NCBI RefSeq assembly: GCF_963378075.1
Contig: NZ_OY726394.1
Coordinates: 186,001-250,000, forward strand
Source: Mycolicibacter sp. MU0083
Lineage (GTDB): Bacteria > Actinomycetota > Actinomycetes > Mycobacteriales > Mycobacteriaceae
Length of the DNA: 64,000 bases
Reading direction: 5' to 3'
Positions 1-8,770 of the stretch are shown here, piece after piece. Under the pieces are notes generated by a model. The model was not told where the DNA came from. It searched no databases and saw nothing but the letters and a program-made list of their open reading frames with translations. Numbering within the stretch: position 1 is the first letter of the stretch; each line of letters begins with the position of its first letter. The position numbers and the translations under genes were made by a program.

Positions 1-2
1 CG

Positions 3-590
3 TCGGGGATGCTGGTCGAGCGGGCATCCTTCCCCGACCCGACCGGCGGCAAGTGGATCAGCGGGGTGAACAGCGCCGGCGACGCTCCGTCGGAGATGCC
101 GAACCTGACCGTCGACCCGCCCGAATGTGCCGACTTCTACTCGAGCCCGGATTCGGCGACCCAGACGGCCACCGCCACGCTGGCCAAGCTGCAACCCGGC
201 GGCCTGCACTCGATGCGGGTGCGGCTGGCGTTGACCCCCGATCATCCCGACCTGAAGCGGTTCGTGGAGAAGTGCCAGACGTTCACCCAGACCTTCGAGT
301 CGGGCGGACGTTCGGTGACCACCGATATTCAGATGGAAACCCTCGACGTCGACGGAGTGCCGCCGTGGGCGGTGGCCACCGTGATCAGCAGCGCCAGCAA
401 GACGCAGCTGCGGTTGCCGATCTCGATCACCGCGGCGACCATCTCCGGCTATTACCGCGGGGTGCTGGTGATCGCCACCAGCAACGACATCGGACTGCGC
501 AGGGACAACGACAGCGAGGACACCACGCACGCCGAGGACTTGGTGCAGCTGTTCAACACCCAGATCGAAAAGCTGGAAGCCGTCGAATAG
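3..590 (+). CDS. Partial mycobacterial secreted protein, possibly DUF5642/LpqN-like
   Basis: The reading frame is open from the window edge to a TAG at 588-590, so the N-terminus, and any signal peptide, lies upstream. About 195 residues are visible. They are hydrophilic, with two cysteines (in PPECADFY and VEKCQTF) and no membrane segment. The visible layout resembles small exported mycobacterial proteins or lipoproteins of the DUF5642/LpqN kind, but this is a resemblance only. It is convergent with aftD, with a hairpin between them. No catalytic motif was recognised and the function is unknown. Confidence 0.55.
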   Translation, partial: SGMLVERASFPDPTGGKWISGVNSAGDAPSEMPNLTVDPPECADFYSSPDSATQTATATLAKLQPGGLHSMRVRLALTPDHPDLKRFVEKCQTFTQTFESGGRSVTTDIQMETLDVDGVPPWAVATVISSASKTQLRLPISITAATISGYYRGVLVIATSNDIGLRRDNDSEDTTHAEDLVQLFNTQIEKLEAVE

Positions 591-670
591 CCCTTCTTCG
601 CGACCGTGTCGTTGGGTACGCGACACTCCGTGAGGAGCGGATCAAGTCGCATGCTCGGTGGTGCGGGCGA

Positions 671-695
671 CCAGCGCCGTGCCTAGGGGCGCTGG
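671..695. terminator. Hairpin between the convergent genes at 590 and 683
   Basis: Eight-base arms CCAGCGCC (671-678) and GGCGCTGG (688-695) flank a 9-nt loop. The hairpin overlaps the stop codon of aftD and sits between two converging genes, so it could serve both. There is no T-run, as is usual for mycobacterial terminators. Confidence 0.5.
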
Positions 696-3600
696 CCCGC
701 TTCGCCCGACTCCGTCGGTCTTGCGACCAGCGCCGTCGCCACCAGGGCCGCGACCGAGACCAGCGCCGCCAACTGCACTCCCGCGGAATGCCCGGCATAA
801 CCCTCCACCGACCGCCACGGATGCCGACAGAGCGCCGCGCCCGCCAGGATCAGCCCGCCCGCACTCAGCCCCAGCCGGGCCGCATCGAACGCCCGCGGGA
901 AATTCCGCAACCCGGACAGCAACGCCAGTACGGCCCCGAACACCGCGGTCCCGACGATCCCCGAGATCAGGAAACCGACCGTCAGTGCGGCACCGATCCC
1001 CGTCCGACGGCCGGGCCGCCACGGCTGGGCCGGCGGTCCGGGGCAGTAGGGCCGCCGCGACGGCCACCAGGCCAGCGCCGCCAGCAGCGGCAACAACGCC
1101 AGCCCGCCGGCCAGCCCCGCCCGGTAGGCCCGGTTGGGTCCGAACGTCAGCGTGACCGTGCCCTCGAGGCCCGCGGGCAGCACGAAACCCTGCTGCCACC
1201 CGTTGATCGCGACCGGGACCAGAACGCCGCCGTCGGGGCTGCGGGCCGACCACCCGCCGTTGATGCTCTCCGGAACCACCAGCACCCGGGCGTGCGTCGA
1301 TGCCGGCACCGACACCTCACGCCGGGCCGGGCCCCACGCCCCCAGCACCGCGGGGTTCGTTGCGGTCGCACGGTCGCTCGCCGTCGAGGTGGACAGTGTC
1401 GCGCTGTCGATCACGAATGCCGGGCCCGGGCTGATCAGCAACTCCTGCTCGCCCGGCGGCAGCGCGATCGGATTCTGGTCGCAGGCCTGCGCGGCCACCG
1501 GTTCGTCGTCGAGCAGCGCGCCGACGGTGGTGCTGATCGAGGTGCGCACGAACCGGCCGGCGATCGCGATGATCGGCCCGTGTGCGCAGTCGACGGTCAC
1601 TTTGCGCGCCCGGTTGCGGGCGGGGTCGGCCGGTGCCACCGGGCGTCCGTCGGCGCCGAGCACGGTGACCTCGGCCAGCCCCGGCGGCTTGAGCTGATCG
1701 AAGCCGATCGCCGTCCGGTCGATCACGTCCTCCCAGTCCAGCAGGCTGACCGCCACGGTGTCGGTGACATGCGGCAGCAACGCCAGCTCGCCGGATTCGG
1801 GCAGCTCCCGGATCTGCGGGCCGGTGCCGAGGTCGACGGCCACCAGGGTGGGATGGGCCGGCAGTGGAGACCGACTGGGCGTCAACCGCACTCCGGTCAC
1901 CTTGACCGGTTTGGGCAGCGTGACCGTCAGCGTCGGCGGGGACCGATGGGCGACCACCCGTTGCGACGCCGTCCACGCCGTACCCGGGTCGCCGTCCGCG
2001 GCGGCATAGGCCGAGCCCAGCGCATCGACCACGTCGGCGTCGCCGCGGGCCCGCACGGTGCCCGGCTCGGCGATCAGGTCGATCAGGCCGGCGCCCTGGC
2101 GCGGCCGCACCCAGAGCATGGGGGTCACCGTCATGGGCCGCGGCACATTGAGCGTGCGGCTGAAGGACGCGGGCTCTTCGGGCTCGAGCATCATCGACGC
2201 GGCGCAGCGCACCGCGCCGTCGACCGCCGCACAGCCGGCCCGGCCCGGCAACCCGGGGCCCAGATCCCAGCGCTGCACCTGCGTTCCGGCCGGCGGCGCC
2301 GGCACCAGCGCGGTGTGGCGCAGGTCGACCGGATGGGCGAACCCGGAGGCGTCGTACTGGGTGATCGCCAGATCGGTGATCCCGAACTGGACTCCGGGGG
2401 AGCCGTCGTCGGTGCCGGCCGCGGTGATCCGGACCCACGGGGTCTCGCCGTAGGGCAGGGCGGCGATCAGTGGCTGCCCGGGATGCTCGAAACGCAACGT
2501 GGTGGTGCCGTTGACGGTGGAGATCTGTATCCGCCGCACCTGCGCGCCGACGGCGGTGGCGCTCGGTGTCAGGGTGATGGTGCCGTTGGTCAGGGGTCGG
2601 TCGAAGTCCACCTGCAGCCATTGACCGATCGCCGACTGCAGGGCGTTGGACACCCAGGCGGTGCCGGTGTCACCGTCGATCGCCGCAGCTGGCGATGTCG
2701 ACGGTGCGACGTCGGGCAGCGTGGTGGCATCCGAGGACGAACTCGACGCGGTCAACCGCCCGCCGATCCACCCGCCGAAGACGGTTGCGGCCCCGGGCGT
2801 CGGATAGTCCGGTACCCGGCTCAGGGTGTGCCGGGCGTCGTCGGCGGCACGGTTGGTCGACGAGTGGTCGTCGACCCGGCCGTAGTCGGTCTCGCGGGCC
2901 AGCGGGGTATCGGTGACGGTCACGCCGACGGCGCCGGTGGCGTCGAGACCGGCGTGCCGGGCATCGGCGGTCATCAGCACCGGTCCCAACACCGGTTCAC
3001 CACGCAACCGCCGGTGCTCGTCGAGACGCAGCAGCACCTCCGGGCCGCCGCTGACCCGCGGTAGCGCGTCGAGATCCGCCAGATACGGGGCGCCCGGATT
3101 CCGGTCGGCGGCACCGTCACCCACCCGGTAGATCTCGATCGCCGGGTACGCGGGTCGCAGACCGCTGTCGGCGACGAAGCCCGGGACGGTGCCGGATCCC
3201 ACCTCTTCCCCGAACTCGGCCACCCGGTGCAGGCCCGGCGAACCCTCGACCGCACGGTGCACCAGCAGCGGCCGGGCCGACCGCGAGGTGTCGGGATCCA
3301 AATCGTTGCGCAGCACCAGATAGGAGATGCCCTGCCTGGCCAGGGTGTCGGCCAGACCCGGTGACGGCCGGCCCGCGGCGAACAGGCGCTGCACCGAATC
3401 GAGCGCCCGGATCGTCTGCGGCGGGGTCAGCGGAATCGAATCGCGCACCCCCCAGGGGCCGACGTCGAGAACCTGCAGCGGCTCGTCATGGCTGTTGCCC
3501 CAGGTCTGGGTGGCGAACGGCGCGCCCGGCGCCACCAGCACCCGGCCCGGGGTGGGGCCGCCGCCGTTGTGTTCGCGCAACCAGTCGGCGGCGTTGTGCC

Positions 3601-4936
3601 AATACTGTGGCAGCGCGCTGAAGGTGCCCGGTGGGGTGAGCCGGCCGGTCCAGGCCGGCGAGGTGCCGACCAGCAGCGCGGTCAGGGCCACCATCCCGAC
3701 CGCGGCGGACTTGTGATGCTCGGGATGGACGAAGGCGCGCCGCCACACCGCGGTCGGTGCGCTGCCCGGCAGCGGGATGCGACCCAGCAGGTGAATGAGC
3801 CCCAACACCAGCGGGATGCGCAGCACCGACTCGAGCTTGTGCACGTTGCGTACCGGCGCCCCGGCGTCGTCCAGGAACGACTGCACCGCGTGCGCCAGTG
3901 GCGAGCCCAGCCCGCCGGAGTAGCCCACCGCCAGCAGCGTCACCCCGACCAGCAGCATCGTCACCAGCCGGCCGGCGCCGGGTGTACCCCGGCGCAGCAG
4001 GCCGGTGAGACCGGCCAGGCCGGCGGCGGCCACCAGCACGGTGCCCAGGATCAGCACCGGTCGGGTGACCAGGGGCGCCCCGGCCGTGGCGTCGGGCGCC
4101 ACGAACGGCGTCCAACTGTGCGTGCCGCGCAGCATCTCGGTCAGTGACGTCCACCGGGTGGTCACGCCCGCCGACTCGATGAAATCCAGGAACGGCGGAC
4201 TGACCTGCCCCAACAACAGCAGGGGCACCACCCACCACGTCACCGCCAGCGTCACCGCCAGCAGCCACCAGCCACCGAACCGCCACCACCGTCGGTTGGG
4301 ACGGTGGCACAGCCACCAGATCATCGCCGGCAGGCACCCCGCCAGGGTGGCGACGGCGTTGACCGCACCCATCAGTGCGACGGCGATCCCCGCCTGCCCG
4401 GCCAGGACCCGCGCGGGGCGCTCGGGCTCACCGGTGGTCCGATCGCCGGGTGCGCCCAGGGCCCGGATCACCGGCAGCAGCACCCACGGGGCCAACACCA
4501 TCGGCAGGGTCTCCGAGGAGATCGACCCCAGGGTGGTCAGCACCCGCGGGGACAGGGCGAACGCCGCCGCCCCGATCACCCGCGCCGTCGGCGTTCCGAT
4601 CCGCAGCGCTTCGGCGACCCGCAGCACGCCCCAGAACCCGACCGTGAGCAGCACCGCCCACCACAACCGCTGAACGATCCAGCCGGGCAACCCCAGCAGG
4701 TCACCGGCCAGGAAGAACGTGCCGTGCGGGAACAGATAGCCGTACGCCTGGTTCTGCACCTGACCGAACGGCAGCTCACTGCTCCACAGGTTCAGCGCGC
4801 GGCCCAGAAACCGCAGCGGGTCGGCGGTCAGATCGAGTTTGGTGTCCGGGGAGATCCGCCCCGGGGCCTGCACCAGGCTGCACGCCAGTGCGACGGCACC
4901 GACCAGCCATAACCAGCGTCGGGATAACGGAGTCAT
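683..4936 (-). CDS. aftD: Alpha-(1->3)-arabinofuranosyltransferase AftD
   Basis: This 1417-residue protein matches the DUF3367/AftD family in length (about 1400 aa) and layout. AftD is a GT-C fold membrane enzyme that transfers arabinofuranose from decaprenyl-phosphate-arabinose to arabinogalactan and lipoarabinomannan. The N-terminal half (to about residue 480) has many hydrophobic helices. A long extracytoplasmic region follows, with two discoidin (F5/8 type C)-like stretches around residues 710-850 and 950-1080, each containing a DGDTGTAW / DGDPGTAW-type motif. Further membrane helices lie near the C-terminus. The N-terminus (MTPLSRRWLWLVGAVALACS) is a membrane anchor. The DUF2613 and lpqI genes lie just upstream, as around M. 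tuberculosis Rv0236c. Very confident. Confidence 0.95.
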   Translation of the reverse strand: MTPLSRRWLWLVGAVALACSLVQAPGRISPDTKLDLTADPLRFLGRALNLWSSELPFGQVQNQAYGYLFPHGTFFLAGDLLGLPGWIVQRLWWAVLLTVGFWGVLRVAEALRIGTPTARVIGAAAFALSPRVLTTLGSISSETLPMVLAPWVLLPVIRALGAPGDRTTGEPERPARVLAGQAGIAVALMGAVNAVATLAGCLPAMIWWLCHRPNRRWWRFGGWWLLAVTLAVTWWVVPLLLLGQVSPPFLDFIESAGVTTRWTSLTEMLRGTHSWTPFVAPDATAGAPLVTRPVLILGTVLVAAAGLAGLTGLLRRGTPGAGRLVTMLLVGVTLLAVGYSGGLGSPLAHAVQSFLDDAGAPVRNVHKLESVLRIPLVLGLIHLLGRIPLPGSAPTAVWRRAFVHPEHHKSAAVGMVALTALLVGTSPAWTGRLTPPGTFSALPQYWHNAADWLREHNGGGPTPGRVLVAPGAPFATQTWGNSHDEPLQVLDVGPWGVRDSIPLTPPQTIRALDSVQRLFAAGRPSPGLADTLARQGISYLVLRNDLDPDTSRSARPLLVHRAVEGSPGLHRVAEFGEEVGSGTVPGFVADSGLRPAYPAIEIYRVGDGAADRNPGAPYLADLDALPRVSGGPEVLLRLDEHRRLRGEPVLGPVLMTADARHAGLDATGAVGVTVTDTPLARETDYGRVDDHSSTNRAADDARHTLSRVPDYPTPGAATVFGGWIGGRLTASSSSSDATTLPDVAPSTSPAAAIDGDTGTAWVSNALQSAIGQWLQVDFDRPLTNGTITLTPSATAVGAQVRRIQISTVNGTTTLRFEHPGQPLIAALPYGETPWVRITAAGTDDGSPGVQFGITDLAITQYDASGFAHPVDLRHTALVPAPPAGTQVQRWDLGPGLPGRAGCAAVDGAVRCAASMMLEPEEPASFSRTLNVPRPMTVTPMLWVRPRQGAGLIDLIAEPGTVRARGDADVVDALGSAYAAADGDPGTAWTASQRVVAHRSPPTLTVTLPKPVKVTGVRLTPSRSPLPAHPTLVAVDLGTGPQIRELPESGELALLPHVTDTVAVSLLDWEDVIDRTAIGFDQLKPPGLAEVTVLGADGRPVAPADPARNRARKVTVDCAHGPIIAIAGRFVRTSISTTVGALLDDEPVAAQACDQNPIALPPGEQELLISPGPAFVIDSATLSTSTASDRATATNPAVLGAWGPARREVSVPASTHARVLVVPESINGGWSARSPDGGVLVPVAINGWQQGFVLPAGLEGTVTLTFGPNRAYRAGLAGGLALLPLLAALAWWPSRRPYCPGPPAQPWRPGRRTGIGAALTVGFLISGIVGTAVFGAVLALLSGLRNFPRAFDAARLGLSAGGLILAGAALCRHPWRSVEGYAGHSAGVQLAALVSVAALVATALVARPTESGEAGQRP

Positions 4937-4979
4937 CGTCTGCGAATCCGCCGGCGCGGACGTTGCCGGCTGCTGCAGG

Positions 4980-5183
4980 TCAGCCGCGGTTGCCGTATTC
5001 CACCCGGTTCAACACCGAGGATTGTGGGTCGCCGCCGGTGATCTGCGGCTTGGTGTCTTGCTGCACCATCAGCGTGACCCCGAATACGGAGGCCGCGCCG
5101 AGCAGCAGTCCGACGACGATGCTGATGGCGGCCGGTACCAGGAACCGAGGAATGGTCGGGCTCCTTCCGCGCGCTCGCGACAT
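4980..5183 (-). CDS. DUF2613-type small single-pass membrane protein (Rv0236A-like)
   Basis: A short protein with one hydrophobic helix (IPRFLVPAAISIVVGLLLGA onward) and a polar tail ending SVLNRVEYGNRG. It lies between aftD and lpqI, the place of Rv0236A in M. tuberculosis. The coordinates use the only ATG (5181-5183, 67 aa), which has no good ribosome binding site. A strong Shine-Dalgarno GGAAGGAG (minus strand, 5168-5161) lies inside this version, 7 nt before an ATT codon at 5153-5151. That codon would give a 57-aa protein starting IPRFLV and may be the true, non-canonical start. It is probably an inner-membrane or exported peptide. The function is unknown, and the link to AftD is only by position. 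Confidence 0.75.
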   Translation of the reverse strand: MSRARGRSPTIPRFLVPAAISIVVGLLLGAASVFGVTLMVQQDTKPQITGGDPQSSVLNRVEYGNRG

Positions 5184-5286
5184 CGATCCGGGGGTGCCGA
5201 CGAAATCAAGCCCCCGCCGACCTCGCTCGCCAACGTAGCATGCGGCCCTTGGGTACTCCGCTTTCCCGCCGTGACAGCATGGTGCG

Positions 5287-6468
5287 ATGCCCGCAAAGCT
5301 GACCCGACAATTGCCCGGACTGCTGCTGGCGGCAGCGTTGCTACCGGCACTGGCCACCTCGTGCTCGCATCGCGAGGAGGTGGCCGAGTCCACGACGGAG
5401 GCCGCCCCGGCCGAGACGACGACGGTCGCCGCGGCTCCGGTCGACCCGGCCTGCGAACAGGTGGCCGCACTGCCGCTGCGCGACAAGTTGGCCCAGTTGG
5501 TGATGGTGGGGGTCCGCGACGCCGACGACGCCCGTGCGGTGGTGGCCGACCAGCATGTCGGCGGCATCTTCATCGGCAGCTGGACGGACCTGTCCATGCT
5601 CACCGACGGCTCGCTCAAGGAGATCGCCCACACCGACGGCGTGCTGCCGTTGGGCGTCAGCGTCGACGAAGAGGGCGGCCGGGTGGCGCGGTTGTCCTCG
5701 CTGATCGGCAAGGCGCCGTCGGCGAAGGAACTGGCGAAGACCCGCACCCCCGAACAGGTCCGGGAGTTCGCCGCGGAGCGGGGCCGCAAGATGGCCGAGA
5801 TGGGGATCACCGTCGACTTCGCCCCCGTCGTCGACGTGGTGGACGCCGGCACCGACGACGACACCGTGATCGGTGACCGTTCGTTCGGTTCGGACCCGGC
5901 CAAGGTCACCGAGTACGCCGGGGCCTACGCGCAGGGCCTGCGTGATGCCGGCCTGCTGCCGGTGCTCAAGCACTTTCCCGGTCACGGTCACGGCTCCGGC
6001 GACTCCCACACCGCCGGTGTGGTGGTCACGCCCCCGTTGACGGACCTGCAGGACAACGACCTGGTGCCCTACCGCACCCTGGTCACCCAGGCACCGGTGG
6101 CGGTCATGATGGGCCACCTGAAAGTGCCCGGACTCACCGACGATCCGACCAGCCTGAGCCCGGCCGCGGTCAACCTGCTGCGCACCGGCATCGACTACCG
6201 CGGGCCGACGTTCGACGGCGTCGTGTTCAGCGACGACCTGTCGTCGATGGCGGCGATCACCGAGCACTACACCGTCGCCGAGGCGGTGCTGCGCAGCCTG
6301 AAGGCCGGCGTCGACATCGCGCTGTGGGTCACCACCGACGAGGTGCCCGAGGTGCTCGACCGGTTGGAGGAGGCGGTGAAGTCCGGCGACCTGAAGACCG
6401 AGGCGGTGGAGGCCTCGCTGGCGCGGGTGGCCGCGGTCAAGAAACCCGGTATGCACTGCCCACGGTGA
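5287..6468 (+). CDS. lpqI: Lipoprotein beta-N-acetylglucosaminidase LpqI (GH3, NagZ-like)
   Basis: A 393-residue family-3 glycoside hydrolase. An N-terminal signal peptide ends at a lipobox-like LATSC, with Cys26 the predicted lipidated residue. The Ala at -3 is slightly off consensus. The NagZ signature KHFPGHG is followed by GDSHTAG, carrying the family's catalytic histidine dyad partner. The nucleophile Asp lies in the FSDDL motif. The family removes N-acetylglucosamine from muropeptides for cell-wall recycling, here on the outer face of the membrane as a lipoprotein. It is the next gene after the DUF2613 ORF but on the opposite strand, and matches Rv0237 by position. Confidence 0.93.
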   Translation: MPAKLTRQLPGLLLAAALLPALATSCSHREEVAESTTEAAPAETTTVAAAPVDPACEQVAALPLRDKLAQLVMVGVRDADDARAVVADQHVGGIFIGSWTDLSMLTDGSLKEIAHTDGVLPLGVSVDEEGGRVARLSSLIGKAPSAKELAKTRTPEQVREFAAERGRKMAEMGITVDFAPVVDVVDAGTDDDTVIGDRSFGSDPAKVTEYAGAYAQGLRDAGLLPVLKHFPGHGHGSGDSHTAGVVVTPPLTDLQDNDLVPYRTLVTQAPVAVMMGHLKVPGLTDDPTSLSPAAVNLLRTGIDYRGPTFDGVVFSDDLSSMAAITEHYTVAEAVLRSLKAGVDIALWVTTDEVPEVLDRLEEAVKSGDLKTEAVEASLARVAAVKKPGMHCPR

Positions 6469-6546
6469 TGTCGGTGGCGCGGGGGAGCGCCCAAGTTACT
6501 CTTCGGTAGGATCACGCCCGGGGACGCGCGGAAGGACCTCGAGGCA

Positions 6547-7173
6547 ATGGCAACTGGCAGCAAGCGGTTACCGCGGGCCGTGCGGGAACAGCAGATGCTC
6601 GACGCCGCGGTTCAGATGTTCTCGATGAACGGCTATCACGAGACGTCGATGGATTCGATCGCCGCGGCCGCGCAGATCTCCAAGCCGATGCTGTACCTGT
6701 ACTACGGCTCCAAGGAAGAACTGTTCGGGGCGTGCCTGGACCGCGAGATGCGCCGGTTCGTCGAATCGGTACGGACCGGCGTCGACCTGCAACAACCGCC
6801 GAAGGATCTGCTGCGCAACACCATCCGGGCCTTCCTGCGCTACATCGACGCCAACCGGGCGTCGTGGATCGTGATGTACACCCAGGCCACCAGCTCCCAG
6901 GCCTTCGCACACACCGTCCGTGAGGGCCGCGAGCGGATCATCGAACTGGTCGGCCGGCTGTTGAGTGCGGGAACGCGCAACCCCGAGCCGGGTGTCGACT
7001 TCGAGATGATGGCGGTCGCGCTGGTGGGCGCCGGCGAGGCGATCGCCAGCCGGGTCAGCACCGGCGACGCCGACGTCGACGAAGCCGGGGAGTTGATGAT
7101 CGACCTGTTCTGGCGGGGTCTCAAGGGCGCGCCCGGCGGGCGCGAAGGTGCCGATAATCCCGTCGCGGGGTAG
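6547..7173 (+). CDS. TetR-family transcriptional regulator (Rv0238-like)
   Basis: A 208-residue protein with an N-terminal TetR helix-turn-helix. It has the typical DSIAAAAQISKPMLYLYYGSK recognition-helix pattern around residues 37-58, followed by an all-helical ligand-binding domain. It is preceded by an AAGGA-type ribosome binding site. It lies 78 nt after lpqI on the same strand, in the position of Rv0238. The ligand and targets are not evident, and no clear palindrome was found in the short upstream gap. Confidence 0.88.
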   Translation: MATGSKRLPRAVREQQMLDAAVQMFSMNGYHETSMDSIAAAAQISKPMLYLYYGSKEELFGACLDREMRRFVESVRTGVDLQQPPKDLLRNTIRAFLRYIDANRASWIVMYTQATSSQAFAHTVREGRERIIELVGRLLSAGTRNPEPGVDFEMMAVALVGAGEAIASRVSTGDADVDEAGELMIDLFWRGLKGAPGGREGADNPVAG

Positions 7174-7279
7174 TACGTTCGACGGATACCGGCCGTCGGG
7201 GCCGCATGTCACGCTTGCCCGGGCGCACAACGGTCACGGCGACGACCAACGGCTCCGGCCCGAACCCATGGGAGGGTAA

Positions 7280-7885
7280 ATGCACAGGCAGTCCCGTAAG
7301 GCGATGGTCACGGCGACGCTTGTGCTACCGGTCGCGGCGGCGCTGTTGAGCGGCTGCGGCGGATCCGGGAAATCGGAGACCGTGGAGATGCAGGGCGTGC
7401 GGCTGCCCAAGGCCATGGGTGAGTACACGTTGTGTCAGCTGGTCGTCCAGGAGGGGCCGCAGCAGTCGACCGACACCGTCAAGGCCGGCGAGGCGCCGCA
7501 ACCCAATCCGGTGGAAGACCCCAAGTCGCTGGCCGTGCTGCTGACCGTCCCGTACTTCAAGCTGGACGCCAAGCAGCGCGATGCCGCCAACGACGGCTGC
7601 CCCAAGCAGGACACCGAAGTGCCGGGCTACAACCTGCAGGTCCTGCGCTACGCCTCGCCCGAGATCGCGCAACACCGATTCGGCGACGTGATGTCCAAGC
7701 AGTACACCGAGGTCCTCGACGGCGCCCACTGCGACAGCGCCAAGGCGCCGACGGGTAAACCCGCCAGCGAATGTTTCGTGGTCAACGGCGAGACCGTGTT
7801 CGTGGCCACCGTCCGCCCCGAGTCGGGCATGCCGACGCGCCAGGAACTCGCGCAGGCCCCGGGCGCCGTCTCGGCGGTGCAGTAG
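7280..7885 (+). CDS. Unidentified mycobacterial lipoprotein
   Basis: A 201-residue protein with a strong ribosome binding site (GGGAGGG, 4 nt before ATG). A signal peptide ends in a good lipobox LLSGC (Cys26). The mature part has four further cysteines (in TLCQLV, NDGCPK, GAHCDS and ASECFV), which could form two disulfides outside the membrane. No family was recognised. In M. tuberculosis the equivalent spot holds the vapBC24 toxin-antitoxin pair, from memory, so this gene appears lineage-specific. The gene ends at a strong bidirectional hairpin shared with htdX. Confidence 0.8.
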   Translation: MHRQSRKAMVTATLVLPVAAALLSGCGGSGKSETVEMQGVRLPKAMGEYTLCQLVVQEGPQQSTDTVKAGEAPQPNPVEDPKSLAVLLTVPYFKLDAKQRDAANDGCPKQDTEVPGYNLQVLRYASPEIAQHRFGDVMSKQYTEVLDGAHCDSAKAPTGKPASECFVVNGETVFVATVRPESGMPTRQELAQAPGAVSAVQ

Positions 7886-7911
7886 CCTCCCCGCTTCGCC
7901 GCGCCGGTGAC

Positions 7912-7941
7912 CACGGTGCGGGCTACAGCGCCCGCACCGTG
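7912..7941. terminator. Bidirectional hairpin between the lipoprotein gene and htdX
   Basis: Perfect 12-bp arms CACGGTGCGGGC (7912-7923) and GCCCGCACCGTG (7930-7941) flank a 6-nt loop. The hairpin sits 26 nt after the lipoprotein stop and overlaps the last codons of htdX on the other strand. Confidence 0.8.
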
Positions 7942-8765
7942 CCGGTCAGATACGGGTATCCCTTGGCGACGTTGCGCAGCGCCAGATCCCAGCCGCCGTC
8001 GACCTTGTCCACGTACAGGCCCGGGCCGGCGGGCAGCAGCATCGGCTTGCCGAACCGCACCGTGTACTCCACCGCGTCCGGAAGCATGCCCTCGATATTC
8101 GCCAGCACCGTCGCCGCGGAGAACATGCCGTGCGCAATGGCCTTCGGGAACCCGAACAGCTTGGCGCCGATCGAACTGGTGTGAATCGGGTTGTGGTCCC
8201 CGCCGGCCGACGCGTAGCGCCGGATCTGCCCGGGCGTGACCCGCAGCACCGCGGCCGGCGGCCCCAGCCTGGGCTGCTTGGCCGGCGGCGGCTTCGGCTC
8301 GTCGGAGAGGCTGGTGCGCTGCTGGTGCAGGAACGTGGTGACCTGGTGCCAGGCCGGGTCGTTGCCGACGTTGACATCGGTGACGATGTCGACCAGCAGA
8401 CCCTTGCGGTGCTCCCGGAGGTTCTCCGCCCGCACCGTGACGCCGACGGTGTCGGTGACGGTGATGGGGCGCAGTCGGGTGATCCGGTTCTCGGTGTGCA
8501 CCGAACCCATCGCCGCGAACGGGAAGTCGAACCCGGTCGCCAGTTCCATCACGGTCGGGAACGTCAGCGCGAACGGATACGTCAGCGGAACCTGCTCGCC
8601 GAACCGCAAGCCCGTGACGTCGGCGTAGGCGGCGACGTGCGCGGGGTCGATGCGCAGTCCGTCGACCCGCAGGGTCCGGGTCGGCAGCGTGCCGGCACGG
8701 GGAACGAACGGCAGCGCCCCGGCCACCGCCCGCAGCATGTTTCGCGCACTACTGGGTTGAGACAT
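7923..8765 (-). CDS. htdX: (R)-specific 3-hydroxyacyl dehydratase HtdX (MaoC fold)
   Basis: A 280-residue double hot-dog protein, the same length as recalled for M. tuberculosis HtdX (Rv0241c). The hydratase-2 motif is visible in the C-terminal half as YASAGGDHNPIH followed by FGFPKAIAHGM, with the catalytic Asp and His in GDHNPIH. It dehydrates 3-hydroxyacyl-CoA/ACP to trans-2-enoyl thioesters. I chose the ATG at 8765 (MSQPSS), which leaves a 5-nt gap from fabG4, rather than the longer open frame that runs back into fabG4. It is in an operon downstream of fabG4, so reduction and dehydration steps are made together. Confidence 0.93.
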   Translation of the reverse strand: MSQPSSARNMLRAVAGALPFVPRAGTLPTRTLRVDGLRIDPAHVAAYADVTGLRFGEQVPLTYPFALTFPTVMELATGFDFPFAAMGSVHTENRITRLRPITVTDTVGVTVRAENLREHRKGLLVDIVTDVNVGNDPAWHQVTTFLHQQRTSLSDEPKPPPAKQPRLGPPAAVLRVTPGQIRRYASAGGDHNPIHTSSIGAKLFGFPKAIAHGMFSAATVLANIEGMLPDAVEYTVRFGKPMLLPAGPGLYVDKVDGGWDLALRNVAKGYPYLTGTVRAL

Positions 8766-8770
8766 CGGTG

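Noticed and set aside
53..3064. 1003-codon plus-strand open frame
   Set aside because: Antisense to aftD; Arg/Gly/Pro-rich translation with no family features. Typical of high-GC shadows.
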